A DNA stretch of 64,000 bases from Streptomyces sannanensis (GTDB taxonomy: Bacteria; Actinomycetota; Actinomycetes; Streptomycetales; Streptomycetaceae), in NCBI RefSeq assembly GCF_039536205.1, contig NZ_BAAAYL010000001.1:1240001-1304000 (forward strand), read 5' to 3'. Below, piece by piece: positions 8,948 through 16,870 of the stretch. The notes beneath the pieces are model-generated. The model was not told the DNA's origin. It saw only the letters and a list, made by a program, of their open reading frames with translations, and made no database searches. Each line of letters starts with the position of its first letter. Positions within the stretch are counted from its first letter, which is position 1. The position numbers were made by a program, and so were the translations under genes.

Positions 8948-9808
8948 TCAGGACTTGGCGGCACCGAAGGCCGGGATGACCGAGCCGTCGTACTTGTCCT
9001 CGATGAACTTCTTGACCTCGGGGGAGTTGAGGAGCTCGGCGAGCTTCTTCACCCGGGGATCGTTCTCGTTGCCCTGCTTGACGGCGAGGAAGTTGGTGTA
9101 GGGGTTGCCCTCTGACTTCTCCAGCGCCAGGGCGTCCTTGGCGGGCTTGAGGTCCGCCTCGATGGCGTAGTTGCCGTTGATGACCGCGGCATCGACGTCG
9201 TTCAGGGCGCGGGGCAGCGTGGCCGCCTCCAGCTCCTTGAACTTCAGGCCCTTGTCGTCCTTGATGTCGGACAGCGTGGCGTCGGTGCCGACACCGTCCT
9301 TGAGGGTGATGAGGCCGTTGTCGGCGAGCAGGTGCAGCGCACGGCCCTCGTTGGTGGTGTCGTTGGGCACCGCGACGGTCTGGCCGGACTTGATGTCCGT
9401 GACGGCCTTGGCCTTCTTGGAGTAGAGGCCGAGCGGCTCCAGGTGGACGTTCACGACGGGCACGATGTGCGTGCCGTTCTTCTTGTTGAAGTCGTCGAGG
9501 TACGGCTTGTGCTGGAAGAAGTTTGCGCCGACCTCGCCGCTCTCGGTGGCGGTGTTCGGCAGGACGTAGTCCGTGAACTCCTTGACCTCCAGCTTGAGGC
9601 CTGCCTTCTCCGCCAGGTTGTCCTTGACGAACTTCAGGATGTCCGCGTGCGGGACCGGCGTGGCCGCGACGACCAGCGGCTTGCTCTCGTCGGTCTTGCC
9701 TCCCTCGGCCTGGGCGGCCGGGTCGGAGGAAGTGCCGCAGGCGGTGAGGCCGAGGGCGAGGGCGGCGGTTACGGCGGCAGCCGCGGTGATCTTGACGGTG
9801 TTACGCAC
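8948..9808 (-). CDS. metQ: Methionine ABC transporter substrate-binding lipoprotein
   Basis: 286-residue NlpA/MetQ-family lipoprotein. The signal peptide ends in the lipobox LTAC (Cys near residue 25), so it is anchored to the outer face of the membrane. The mature part has the family signature ATPVPHADILKFV and the ligand-pocket sequence VALPN-like AVPNDTTNEGRAL. It delivers D/L-methionine to MetNI. It is the last gene of the operon but is separated from metI by 305 bp containing a MITE-like element, so its expression may partly depend on read-through or on sequences in that insert. Confidence 0.94.
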   Translation of the reverse strand: MRNTVKITAAAAVTAALALGLTACGTSSDPAAQAEGGKTDESKPLVVAATPVPHADILKFVKDNLAEKAGLKLEVKEFTDYVLPNTATESGEVGANFFQHKPYLDDFNKKNGTHIVPVVNVHLEPLGLYSKKAKAVTDIKSGQTVAVPNDTTNEGRALHLLADNGLITLKDGVGTDATLSDIKDDKGLKFKELEAATLPRALNDVDAAVINGNYAIEADLKPAKDALALEKSEGNPYTNFLAVKQGNENDPRVKKLAELLNSPEVKKFIEDKYDGSVIPAFGAAKS

Positions 9809-9879
9809 GAAAAGTGCCTCTTTCTGGTGGTGCGGGTTGTCGCCCGGACAAGGAGTACGGGCCCTGCGGGGGTGTGGTC

Positions 9880-10116
9880 TAGGTCCTGTCCGGTCGATCA
9901 GGCCGGATCAGGGAGCGCCCGCCGCGGAGCGGCTGGTGTCTCGTGGTGCCGTGCATCGCACGGCGGAGGAGGGCCCGCCGCGGAGCGGCTGATGTCCACG
10001 CATGCGGTGGGGGCACCTCCCAGCGACAGCGCTGGGGACATCGGCGACCGACGGCAACGCGGAGAGCTGCGGTACCGGACGTCGCGAGCCCGGCATGATC
10101 GGCCGGACAGGGCCTA
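9880..10116. mobile_element. MITE-like element with inverted ends between metI and metQ
   Basis: 237 bp bounded by inverted sequences: left TAGGTCCTGTCCGGTCGATC and, read on the other strand at the right, TAGGCCCTGTCCGGCCGATC, continuing to about 27 bp with few mismatches. The inside holds two copies of GCCCGCCGCGGAGCGGCTG (about 9920 and 9967) and a C5/G5 motif. There is no transposase. The TA at each edge is compatible with IS630/Tc1-type TA target use, which is inference. The TAG stop codon of metI is the first three bases of the right end. A related but shorter copy is at 51976-52080. Confidence 0.65.
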
Positions 10117-10785
10117 CGAGGCGGTACGCCCGCGGCGTGCCAGGAGCCGTACCGCGCCGTCACCGATGAGCTGGACCGCGGTGACGATCGCGATCAGGAC
10201 GACGACGGTGACGAGCATGAACCCGGTCTCGAAGCGCTGGTAGCCGTAGGTGATGGCCTTGCTGCCGAGGCCCTCGCCGCCGACGGCGCCGGCCATCGCC
10301 GAGTAGCCGATGAGCACGATGACGGTGGTGGTCAGCCCGGAGATCAGCGAGGGCAGGGCCTGCGGCAGCAGCACCTTCCCGACGATGGTCGGGATACCGC
10401 CGCCCATGGCCTGGACGGCTTCGACCAGTCCGTGGTCGACCTCACGGATCGCCGTCTCGACCAGCCGCGCGAAGAACGGGATCGCGCCGATGGCGAGCGG
10501 CACGATCATGGCGGTCGGGCCGATGAAGGTGCCGACGATCAGCTTCGTAAAGGGAATGAGAGCGATGAGCAGGATGATGAACGGCAGCGAGCGTCCGATG
10601 TTGACGATGGTGCCGACGACCTTGTTCACCACGATGTTCTGCAGCAGTCCGCCCTTGTCGGTGAGGACCAGCAGAATGCCCAGCGGGAGTCCGCCGATGA
10701 TGGCGACGACCGTGGACCACAGCACCATGTAGAGGGTGTCGATGGTTCCCTGGCTGAGCAGCGGCTGCATCTCCGACCAGCTCAC
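10114..10785 (-). CDS. metI: Methionine ABC transporter permease
   Basis: 223-residue integral membrane permease of the MetI family, with about five or six hydrophobic segments and the EAA loop (EAVQAMGGG) that contacts MetN. Its start overlaps the metN stop by four bases (ATGA), indicating translational coupling. The stop codon TAG is formed by the end of an inverted repeat of the inserted element, so the native C-terminus may have been altered slightly; the protein ends at RRGRTAS and is of normal length. Confidence 0.94.
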   Translation of the reverse strand: MSWSEMQPLLSQGTIDTLYMVLWSTVVAIIGGLPLGILLVLTDKGGLLQNIVVNKVVGTIVNIGRSLPFIILLIALIPFTKLIVGTFIGPTAMIVPLAIGAIPFFARLVETAIREVDHGLVEAVQAMGGGIPTIVGKVLLPQALPSLISGLTTTVIVLIGYSAMAGAVGGEGLGSKAITYGYQRFETGFMLVTVVVLIAIVTAVQLIGDGAVRLLARRGRTAS

Positions 10786-11834
10786 TTGGCACCTTCCTTC
10801 ACAAGCTGCGCCGGGATCGAGGTCGCGGCGTTCGGATCGACGACGTCGACCTGGAGTCCCTGTTCGCGCAGGAAGCCGATCGGTACGACGTTCTCCTCGA
10901 AGCGGCCGGGCAGTTCGATGCGCATCCGGCCGATCTGGCGTCCGCCGACCGTGTCCATCGCGGCGCCGAGGATCGAGATGTCGATGTTGTACGTACGGGC
11001 GAGCTGCGAGATCACCGGCTGGCCGGCCGCCGCACCGTGGAAGGTGATGTCGACGACCGTATGGTCCGGGGCGGACGCCGTGCCGCCGACCGGGAAGAGT
11101 TCATGCGCGAGCTCGGAGCCGGGGGTGGCGAGCAGCTCGCTCACCGTGCCGGACTCGACGATCTTCCCCTTCTTCATCAGCGCGGCCGAGTCGCAGATCG
11201 TCTTGACGACGTCCATCTCGTGGGTGATGAGCAGGACGGTCAGGCCGAGCTGCTGATTGAGGTCGCGCAGCAGCTGGAGGATGGAGCGGGTGGTCTCGGG
11301 GTCGAGCGCGGACGTCGCCTCGTCGGAGAGCAGCACCTTGGGGTCGCCGGCCAGGGCGCGGGCGATGCCGACGCGCTGCTTCTGGCCGCCGGAGAGCTGC
11401 TGCGGGTATGCCTTCGCCTTGTCGCCGAGGCCGACCAGGTCGAGGAGCTCCAGCGCCTTGCGGGTGCGCTCCTTGCCGGAGACGCCCAGGATCTCCAGAG
11501 GCAGCTCGACATTCGCCTGCACGGTTCGCGAGGACAGCAGGTTGAAGTGCTGGAAGACCATGCCGATACGGCTGCGGGCCTCGCGCAGCGCCTTGTTGGC
11601 GCGGCGGCCGTTCCCGGCCAGGGCGGTGAGGTCGACGCCGTCCACGGTCACCGTGCCGGCGGTGGGGCGCTCCAGGAGGTTGACACAGCGGATCAGGGAG
11701 GACTTGCCGGCGCCGCTCTGGCCGATGACGCCGTACACCTCGCCCTCACGGACGTGCAGGTCGACTCCGTCCAGGGCGGTGACCTCGCGGTCACGCGACT
11801 GATAGACCTTGGTGAGGCCGTTGGTGGTGATCAC
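10782..11834 (-). CDS. metN: Methionine ABC transporter ATP-binding protein
   Basis: 350 residues. Walker A GQSGAGKSS, ABC signature LSGGQKQRV, Walker B VLLSDEATSALD and the His switch ITHEMD are all present. The C-terminal 100 residues form the NIL/ACT-like regulatory domain that binds methionine and inhibits transport in known MetN proteins. The GTG at 11834 begins ITTNGLTKVY, the family start. First gene of metN-metI-metQ. The roughly 200-bp leader holds a short Met/Cys ORF and hairpins that could regulate the operon. Confidence 0.94.
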   Translation of the reverse strand: MITTNGLTKVYQSRDREVTALDGVDLHVREGEVYGVIGQSGAGKSSLIRCVNLLERPTAGTVTVDGVDLTALAGNGRRANKALREARSRIGMVFQHFNLLSSRTVQANVELPLEILGVSGKERTRKALELLDLVGLGDKAKAYPQQLSGGQKQRVGIARALAGDPKVLLSDEATSALDPETTRSILQLLRDLNQQLGLTVLLITHEMDVVKTICDSAALMKKGKIVESGTVSELLATPGSELAHELFPVGGTASAPDHTVVDITFHGAAAGQPVISQLARTYNIDISILGAAMDTVGGRQIGRMRIELPGRFEENVVPIGFLREQGLQVDVVDPNAATSIPAQLVKEGAK

Positions 11835-11954
11835 AGGATTTCCGTCACTGTCGAGTGCACGGCGCGGATTCCGCCGGGCACGGGGCATTCGTCTGGAAAC
11901 GCGGCACGGCCGATTCGGTGGGTGACCGGAGGGCAACGTGTGCGCTGGGGGCAG

Positions 11955-12011
11955 GCCCGGTCCGGATCAGACGGACGCGGCCGGGCTCTCGGTCTCGCTT
12001 CGGGGCGCGAG
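11955..12011 (-). promoter_or_regulatory. Stem-loops between the Met/Cys leader ORF and metN
   Basis: Two potential hairpins follow the short leader ORF on the minus strand: 11994-12011 (CTCGC/GCGAG with an 8-nt loop) and 11955-11986 (GCCCGG/CCGGGC outer stem with an inner TCCG/CGGA stem). They are placed as attenuator structures would be. I could not match this region to SAM-I or SAM-IV riboswitch consensus. Confidence 0.4.
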
Positions 12012-12029
12012 GCGTGAATTCAGGGACCC

Positions 12030-12074
12030 TCAGATGGCGCACATTCGACACATGCGACGAGCACCGGGCGTCAT
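12030..12074 (-). CDS. Candidate Met/Cys leader peptide of metNIQ
   Basis: A 14-codon frame, MTPGARRMCRMCAI, that starts with ATG after a GAGG Shine-Dalgarno-like sequence and ends TGA about 195 bp upstream of metN. An in-frame ATG at 12116 would give 28 residues, but with no ribosome site. Two Met and two Cys codons are packed in the last seven residues, as in ribosome-mediated attenuators of amino-acid genes. Hairpins follow. The composition matches the sulfur amino acid carried by the downstream transporter. That it regulates metNIQ is inference. Confidence 0.5.
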   Translation of the reverse strand: MTPGARRMCRMCAI

Positions 12075-12116
12075 GGTCGCCTCGGTCGCAGGGGTGCGGT
12101 TGCTCGTCGTGGTCAT

Positions 12117-12762
12117 GGCCGCAAGTAAAGCAGAGAGGCCACGGAACGGAAGACGCCCGTCCGTATAGCGGACAGGCCGGGCCCGCCATGCGGACCCGAC
12201 GGCGGCCGAGATCTTCTCAACCCACCCGGAGTGACCTGCAAGGACACGGCTCGCGGCCGCTGCGGGACGGGGGCGGCTGTGGCCAAGGCCACGGTCTCCG
12301 CTGGTGAATGCGGCGTCCGGTGTGTCCGTCCTCAAACTCCCCCAGCTACCCCTGGGGGTACACCCAGGGTCCGCCCAGGACTGGCTTGATCGGGGGCGGG
12401 CCGGATGGTCCGGTTGTGCCCACGGCACGACCGTGCAGCAGTCGAAGGGGGACGCGCAGGGGGTGCTGGCCGGGCCGTAGAACGTGATGTGTGACGCGCG
12501 AACGTGCCGGGCGACGTCACGGACTCCGAGAACGCGCGGCGTACGGAGGTCCGGGGCCCGCGGCGCAGCCGCTGATGTCACGCCCCGGAAAAACACAGCG
12601 TGCCCGGCCCGGACAGTACCCCCGGAGCGGCACCCGGCAACCGGCAGCACCCCCGGACCAGCGACCACCCCCGAGCCGCACCCGGCAACCGGCACCAACC
12701 CCCAGCACCGCACACCGGGGGCGCGCGCATCGGGATCATTGGGCCGTAATACGCTCGGGCGC
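12117..12762. other. Gene-free interval with repeats
   Basis: About 645 bp without a convincing gene. It contains an imperfect inverted repeat GTCCGCTATACGGAC near 12157-12171 (possible metN promoter zone), a 19-bp word shared with 55498-55516 (CCGGTGTGTCCGTCCTCAA, at 12317), a C5/G5 palindromic element at 12337-12369, and two near-direct repeats of CACCCGGCAACCGGCA at about 12630-12700. Open frames here are Pro/Arg-rich and look like noise. Confidence 0.5.
12337..12369. repeat. Palindromic C5/G5 dispersed element
   Basis: CTCCCCCAGCTACCCCTGGGGGTA followed by CACCCAGG. Same family as the units at 40842, 47249, 44400 and 51032. Confidence 0.75.
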
Positions 12763-13122
12763 ATGCTTGACGCCCTGACGGTCGCAATCGGTGTGGCCGC
12801 GTTCGCTCTCGCCGCCTGGTGCGGTTTCGCCGCATACCGCGACCAGCCGACCAAGGACTGGCACTTCATCGGCATGGCCGTGGTGACGGTACTCGCCCTG
12901 GCCCAGCTGGTGACCGGCATCGTGCAGCTCGCGCGCGGCGAGAAGCCGGAGCAGGGCACGGCGATCTTCCTCGCGTATCTGATCGGCGCGTTCGCGACGA
13001 TCCCGGCGGCCGGATTCCTGTCGCTGGCCGAGCGGACCCGCTGGGGTTCCGTGACGGTCTCGGCCGGCGCCGTGGTCCTGGCCGTGCTCGAAGTACGGCT
13101 CTACGACATCTGGGGAGGCTGA
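12763..13122 (+). CDS. Small membrane protein of unknown function
   Basis: 119 residues with about four hydrophobic segments (VAIGVAAFALAAWCGFAAY, GMAVVTVLALAQLVTGIVQL, IFLAYLIGAFATIPAAGF, and VTVSAGAVVLAVLEVRL). No catalytic motif is seen. The stop is one base from the GTG start of the next gene, also a small membrane protein, so the two are probably co-translated and may work together. I do not recognise a function. Confidence 0.8.
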   Translation: MLDALTVAIGVAAFALAAWCGFAAYRDQPTKDWHFIGMAVVTVLALAQLVTGIVQLARGEKPEQGTAIFLAYLIGAFATIPAAGFLSLAERTRWGSVTVSAGAVVLAVLEVRLYDIWGG

Positions 13123-13123
13123 T

Positions 13124-13546
13124 GTGACCGAGTCCGCCACCGAGCAGAAGGCCCCCGACCGGCTGGTCCAGGGGCCCGGTCTGCTGCTGCTCTGGCTCTA
13201 CGGTGTGATGTCCGTCGGCGCGGTGTCGCGCTCCGTCTATCAGATCCTCACCGAGTTCGACCGGGCGCCGCTCGCCCACACGCTCTCCGCCGTCGCCGCC
13301 GTCGTGTACGGCTTCATCACGTACTCCCTCGTCCGCGGCGGCGAGAAGGCACGCCGGGCGGCGCTGATGTGCTGCGCCGCCGAACTGGTGGGCGTACTGA
13401 CCGTCGGGACCTGGACGCTGGTGGAGCCGTCGGCGTTCCCGGATGCCACCGTCTGGTCCGACTACGGCATGGGCTATCTCTTCATTCCGGTGATCCTGCC
13501 GGTCACCGGAATGCTGTGGCTCCGGAAGGCCAGGCGTCAGGCCTGA
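13124..13546 (+). CDS. Small membrane protein of unknown function
   Basis: 140 residues with a GTG start directly after the stop of its partner. About four membrane segments are visible: GLLLLWLYGVMSVGAV, a second near residue 50, CCAAELVGVLTVGTWTLV, and a C-terminal FIPVILPVTGMLWL, ending in a basic tail RKARRQA. Its last codons overlap the 3' end of the convergent GNAT gene by 10 bp. Function unknown. Confidence 0.8.
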   Translation: MTESATEQKAPDRLVQGPGLLLLWLYGVMSVGAVSRSVYQILTEFDRAPLAHTLSAVAAVVYGFITYSLVRGGEKARRAALMCCAAELVGVLTVGTWTLVEPSAFPDATVWSDYGMGYLFIPVILPVTGMLWLRKARRQA

Positions 13547-14040
13547 GGCGCGTACGCCCCGGCGGGCGCTTCCTTCTCCAGCGTGACGATCGTCAGCCGA
13601 GGACCGGACTGCTCGGTGCCGACCTGGGCGTAGCCATGGCTGCGGTACAACCGCAGGTTGCCCTCGCTGCGATGGCCGGTGAAGAGCTGGAAGCGCTTGG
13701 CGGCGAAGCGCGTGGCGTAGTGCTCCTCGATCGCGTTGAGCAGCCGTCCGCCGAGGCCGTGCCGCTGCATCCGCGGGTGCACGATGAGCTTTCCGAGCCG
13801 GACCGTGCCGGCCTCGTCGACACTGCCGCGCACCGAGGCCACGACCTCCTCGCCGAGCCGTGCCACGAGCGCGTGGCCCGCGGCGAGTTCGGTACGCAGG
13901 GAGTCGAGGGTCTGGGTGAGCGGTTCGATGGAGTAGTCGCCGTAGAGCTCGGCCTCGCTCTGGTAGCAGAGATACTGCAGTTTCAGTATCTGCTCGGCGT
14001 CCTGGTCGTTCGCCGCAGAGATGGTCACGCTCATACCCAT
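13537..14040 (-). CDS. GNAT acetyltransferase
   Basis: 167-residue GNAT-fold protein. It has an acetyl-CoA-binding segment VHPRMQRHGLGGRLLNAIE and the C-terminal strand NLRLYRSHGYAQVG typical of the family. The ATG at 14040 (MGMSVTIS) is preceded by GGAGG with nine bases spacing; an ATG at 14061 lacks such a site. Substrate unknown. Convergent overlap with the preceding plus-strand membrane protein gene. Confidence 0.85.
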   Translation of the reverse strand: MGMSVTISAANDQDAEQILKLQYLCYQSEAELYGDYSIEPLTQTLDSLRTELAAGHALVARLGEEVVASVRGSVDEAGTVRLGKLIVHPRMQRHGLGGRLLNAIEEHYATRFAAKRFQLFTGHRSEGNLRLYRSHGYAQVGTEQSGPRLTIVTLEKEAPAGAYAPQA

Positions 14041-14076
14041 GTGCGCATGCCTCCCGCTCATCTGTCCGCCGGTTGT

Positions 14077-14613
14077 CTATCGCTCCTTTCCCCGAAGTCC
14101 AGGAGTCGCAACCTCCGCCGCGAGCATTCTGCGCAGACATCCCAGGCAGCGGGAACGCATTGGCCCCAGGCTGCCTTGTGAGATACCCAACTCTCCTGCG
14201 ATTTCACGGTAGGTGAGATCGTCCGGGGACAACATCGCAGCCAGCAGCCGTGGACAGCGGCCGGGCGTCCTGCCCACCGCGGTGCGCAGCGCGCGCCGCC
14301 GCTCGGCGTTCAGCGCGGCCGGTTCGGGGCATGCCTCGGGGCCGGCGGCGGGCTCGGTGGCGTACAAGAGTTCACGGGCGGCCGTGCGCCGGGCGCGGCG
14401 GGACTCGGCGCGCACCGCGGACCGCACCCAGCGCGCGGCGTCGGCCGGCGGGTCCTCGCGCTCCAGTCGTTCCAACAGGCGCACCCAGACGGTCTGCTCG
14501 AGATCGCCGGGGTCGGCCGCGGCTGCCGCGGCCTCGGCAGCCGCCTCGGCGGCCACCAGTCGGTGCAGGGTGCCGACGACGTTCAGGGCAGGGGTGTTCA
14601 CAAGCGACGTCAT
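14077..14613 (-). CDS. Sigma-70-like (ECF-type) regulator
   Basis: 178 residues. An N-terminal helical part rich in Ala is followed by an LEQTVWVRLLERLE segment resembling the end of sigma region 2. A C-terminal sigma region 4-like helix-turn-helix contains LTYREIAGELGISQGSLG. Cysteines occur near the end (CLGCLRRM). Start at 14613 is chosen because MTSLVNTP begins the compact protein; a GTG at 14667 would add 18 residues. It could be a genuine but weak ECF factor or a transcription factor using only region 4. No anti-sigma factor is adjacent. Confidence 0.7.
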   Translation of the reverse strand: MTSLVNTPALNVVGTLHRLVAAEAAAEAAAAAADPGDLEQTVWVRLLERLEREDPPADAARWVRSAVRAESRRARRTAARELLYATEPAAGPEACPEPAALNAERRRALRTAVGRTPGRCPRLLAAMLSPDDLTYREIAGELGISQGSLGPMRSRCLGCLRRMLAAEVATPGLRGKER

Positions 14614-14680
14614 GCCCGGCTGGACGGGTGCGCGCGAGGGCAGGTTCCGGCCGGGCAGGACAGTCACCCGTACGAGGACA

Positions 14681-15832
14681 TCAGCGCCGGAAGTCGGCGG
14701 CGGCCAGCAGACCCGTGTCCGGGTTGTCGGTGAATATGCCGTCGATTCCCTGCTCGAACCACAGCTTGAAGGCCGCGAACGCGTCGCCGTAGTCGGCGTC
14801 GGCGCCGCGGTCGAAGTCCGCGGGCAGCTGGGAGTTCTCGTTGCGCATCGTGTAGGGGTGGAGGATCAGCCCCTGCGCATGCGCGTCCCGCACCAGCGTG
14901 GTCGGCGTGAGCAGCTTCTTGTTCGCGTCCCTGGGAATGATCAGGTCCAGGGTGGGGCCGATGCCCTGGGCGAAGGAGGCGATCCACTGCAGGCCCTCGG
15001 GCTTGACGAGATCGGCGACCTTGCGCGGGTCACCCGCTTCCACGAAGTCCCACGGCCGCGAGTTCGCCCCGGAGAGCAGGACGACGCCCGGCGAGTCGAC
15101 CAGCCGGGAGAGGCGCTGGATGCTGCTCGGCTCGAAGGACTGCAGGAAGACCGGGGAGTTCGCACGGTGCCGGCCGTAGCGGCGCAGCAGCTTGGCGAGC
15201 GGCTCCTCCAGCCCCAGGCCGAGCTTGCGGAAGTAGGAGGGGTGCTTGGTCTCGACGTGGAGCCATACGGGCCGGCCGCGCCTGCGCCCTTCCTCGTCCG
15301 CCCAGCGCAGCACCTCCTCGAAGGTGGGCACCGTCCACCGGCCGTTGTAGAGGGTGTTCTCCTGGCGGAGCTCGGGGAGGCGCTCCTTGGCACGCAGCGT
15401 CTTGAGCTCGGCGAGCGTGAAGTCCTCGGTGAACCAGCCGGTGGTGGCCGTCCCGTCCACCGTCTTGGTGGTGCGGCGGTCGGCGAACTCCGGATGATCG
15501 GCGACGTCGGTCGTGCCCGTGATGTCGTTCTCGTGACGGCAGACCAGATGCCCGTCCCTGGTGGGGACCAGGTCCTGCTCGATGACATGCGCGCCCATGT
15601 CGAGGGCCAGTTGGTAGGAGCCCAGCGTGTGCTCGGGCCGGTAGCCGCTGGCGCCCCGGTGGGCGATGATCGTCGGCACGGGCAGGCTGCGGTAACCGGC
15701 ATGCGTGGAACCCCGGTCCTCACGCTCGTCGGCGTGGGCGGCCGTGGCGGGCAGTCCGAGTGCCGCCGTTCCGAGTACCGCCGCGCCCAGAACGGTCCGG
15801 CGCCCCGGGCTCTTCTGCGCATCCGATGTCAT
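14681..15832 (-). CDS. Secreted glycerophosphoryl diester phosphodiesterase
   Basis: 383-residue GDPD-family TIM-barrel enzyme that hydrolyses glycerophosphodiesters to glycerol-3-phosphate and an alcohol. A twin-arginine signal (SPGRRTVLGAAVLGTAALG) predicts Tat export. The catalytic region is clear: IIAHRGASGYRPEHT with the His and Glu, EQDLVPTRDGHLVCRHE with the metal-binding residues, and HVETKHP. The ATG at 15832 has GAGGAG six bases upstream. It could scavenge phosphate and glycerol from phospholipid head groups or teichoic acids. Its upstream neighbour on the other strand is an acyltransferase. Confidence 0.92.
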   Translation of the reverse strand: MTSDAQKSPGRRTVLGAAVLGTAALGLPATAAHADEREDRGSTHAGYRSLPVPTIIAHRGASGYRPEHTLGSYQLALDMGAHVIEQDLVPTRDGHLVCRHENDITGTTDVADHPEFADRRTTKTVDGTATTGWFTEDFTLAELKTLRAKERLPELRQENTLYNGRWTVPTFEEVLRWADEEGRRRGRPVWLHVETKHPSYFRKLGLGLEEPLAKLLRRYGRHRANSPVFLQSFEPSSIQRLSRLVDSPGVVLLSGANSRPWDFVEAGDPRKVADLVKPEGLQWIASFAQGIGPTLDLIIPRDANKKLLTPTTLVRDAHAQGLILHPYTMRNENSQLPADFDRGADADYGDAFAAFKLWFEQGIDGIFTDNPDTGLLAAADFRR

Positions 15833-16051
15833 GAAAGCTCCTCGATGTGATGTCGAGCACCTGATCTCTGCGGAGGCCCGATCGTAGGCGTGCCACAGTG
15901 ACGGCAGAGAGACCCGTGACGGAACACGGCCGAAACACACATCAACTCTGCGTATCGAATGCGTGAACCCGATGTGCGATCAGCGTTGAGCCGCGAGTAT
16001 CGTCCTCACCTGCACAATCTTCGCCGGACACCCACGACACCGGAGGATGCG

Positions 16052-16723
16052 TTGTCCCGCTTCGCGCTCATCAAGGCAGTGCTCGGACCGATCATGCGCC
16101 TGATGTTCCGCCCTCGGGTGGAAGGCGCAGAGAACATCCCCGGTACCGGCCCCGTGATCCTGGCAGGCAATCACCTCACCTTCATCGACTCGATCGTTCT
16201 GCCGATCGTCTGCGACCGTCAGGTCGTCTTCATCGGCAAGGACGAGTACGTCACCGGCAAGGGTCCCAAGGGCCGGCTGATGGCCTGGTTCTTCACCGGC
16301 GTCGGCATGATCCCGGTGGACCGTGACGGCGCCAACGGCGGTGTCGCCGCGCTGATGACCGGCCGCCGGGTGCTGGAGGAGGGCCGGATGTTCGGTATCT
16401 ACCCGGAGGGCACCCGCTCCCCCGACGGCCGTCTCTACCGCGGCCGTACCGGCATCGCCCGTCTCACCCTGATGACGGGTGCGCCGGTGGTGCCGTTCGC
16501 GATGATCGGCACGGACAAGCTCCAGCCGGGCGGCGCCGGCCTGCCGCGCCCGGGCCGGGTCACGGTCCGCTTCGGCAAGCCCATGGAGTTCTCCCGGTAC
16601 GACGGCATGGACCGCGACCGCTATGTGCTGCGGGCGGTGACCGACTCGGTGATGACCGAGGTCATGCGCCTGTCCGGGCAGGAGTACGTCGACATGTACG
16701 CCACGAAGGCGAAGGCCGCCTGA
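16052..16723 (+). CDS. PlsC-family 1-acylglycerol-3-phosphate acyltransferase
   Basis: 223-residue lysophosphatidic acid acyltransferase, putting the second acyl chain on phosphatidic acid at the membrane. Catalytic NHxxxxD motif is NHLTFID; the substrate-binding motif is YPEGTRSPDG; VPFAMIGTDKL follows. The start is a TTG at 16052 with GGAGG five bases upstream; the open frame upstream of it (from 15959) is not family-like. A strong terminator follows. Divergent from the glycerophosphodiesterase gene. Confidence 0.92.
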   Translation: MSRFALIKAVLGPIMRLMFRPRVEGAENIPGTGPVILAGNHLTFIDSIVLPIVCDRQVVFIGKDEYVTGKGPKGRLMAWFFTGVGMIPVDRDGANGGVAALMTGRRVLEEGRMFGIYPEGTRSPDGRLYRGRTGIARLTLMTGAPVVPFAMIGTDKLQPGGAGLPRPGRVTVRFGKPMEFSRYDGMDRDRYVLRAVTDSVMTEVMRLSGQEYVDMYATKAKAA

Positions 16724-16752
16724 GCGACCGTCCGCCGACCGGCGCAGACGGA

Positions 16753-16781
16753 CGGAACCGCCCCTGGCAGGGGCGGTTCCG
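16753..16781 (+). terminator. Intrinsic terminator of the acyltransferase gene
   Basis: Perfect 13-bp stem CGGAACCGCCCCT with a GGC loop, 30 bp after the stop codon. Confidence 0.85.
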
Positions 16782-16870
16782 TGCGTCATTTCCCGGTCAC
16801 ATCAGTTGAATACGAGGGCCCACCAGTACCGACCCCGGTTCCCTGTTCAGTGCGTCAGTACGACACTGCA

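Noticed and set aside
11835-12120. SAM riboswitch upstream of metN
   Set aside because: I looked for the SAM-I and SAM-IV cores including GCAACC in the sense strand and found no convincing match; a GGCAACG is on the wrong strand.
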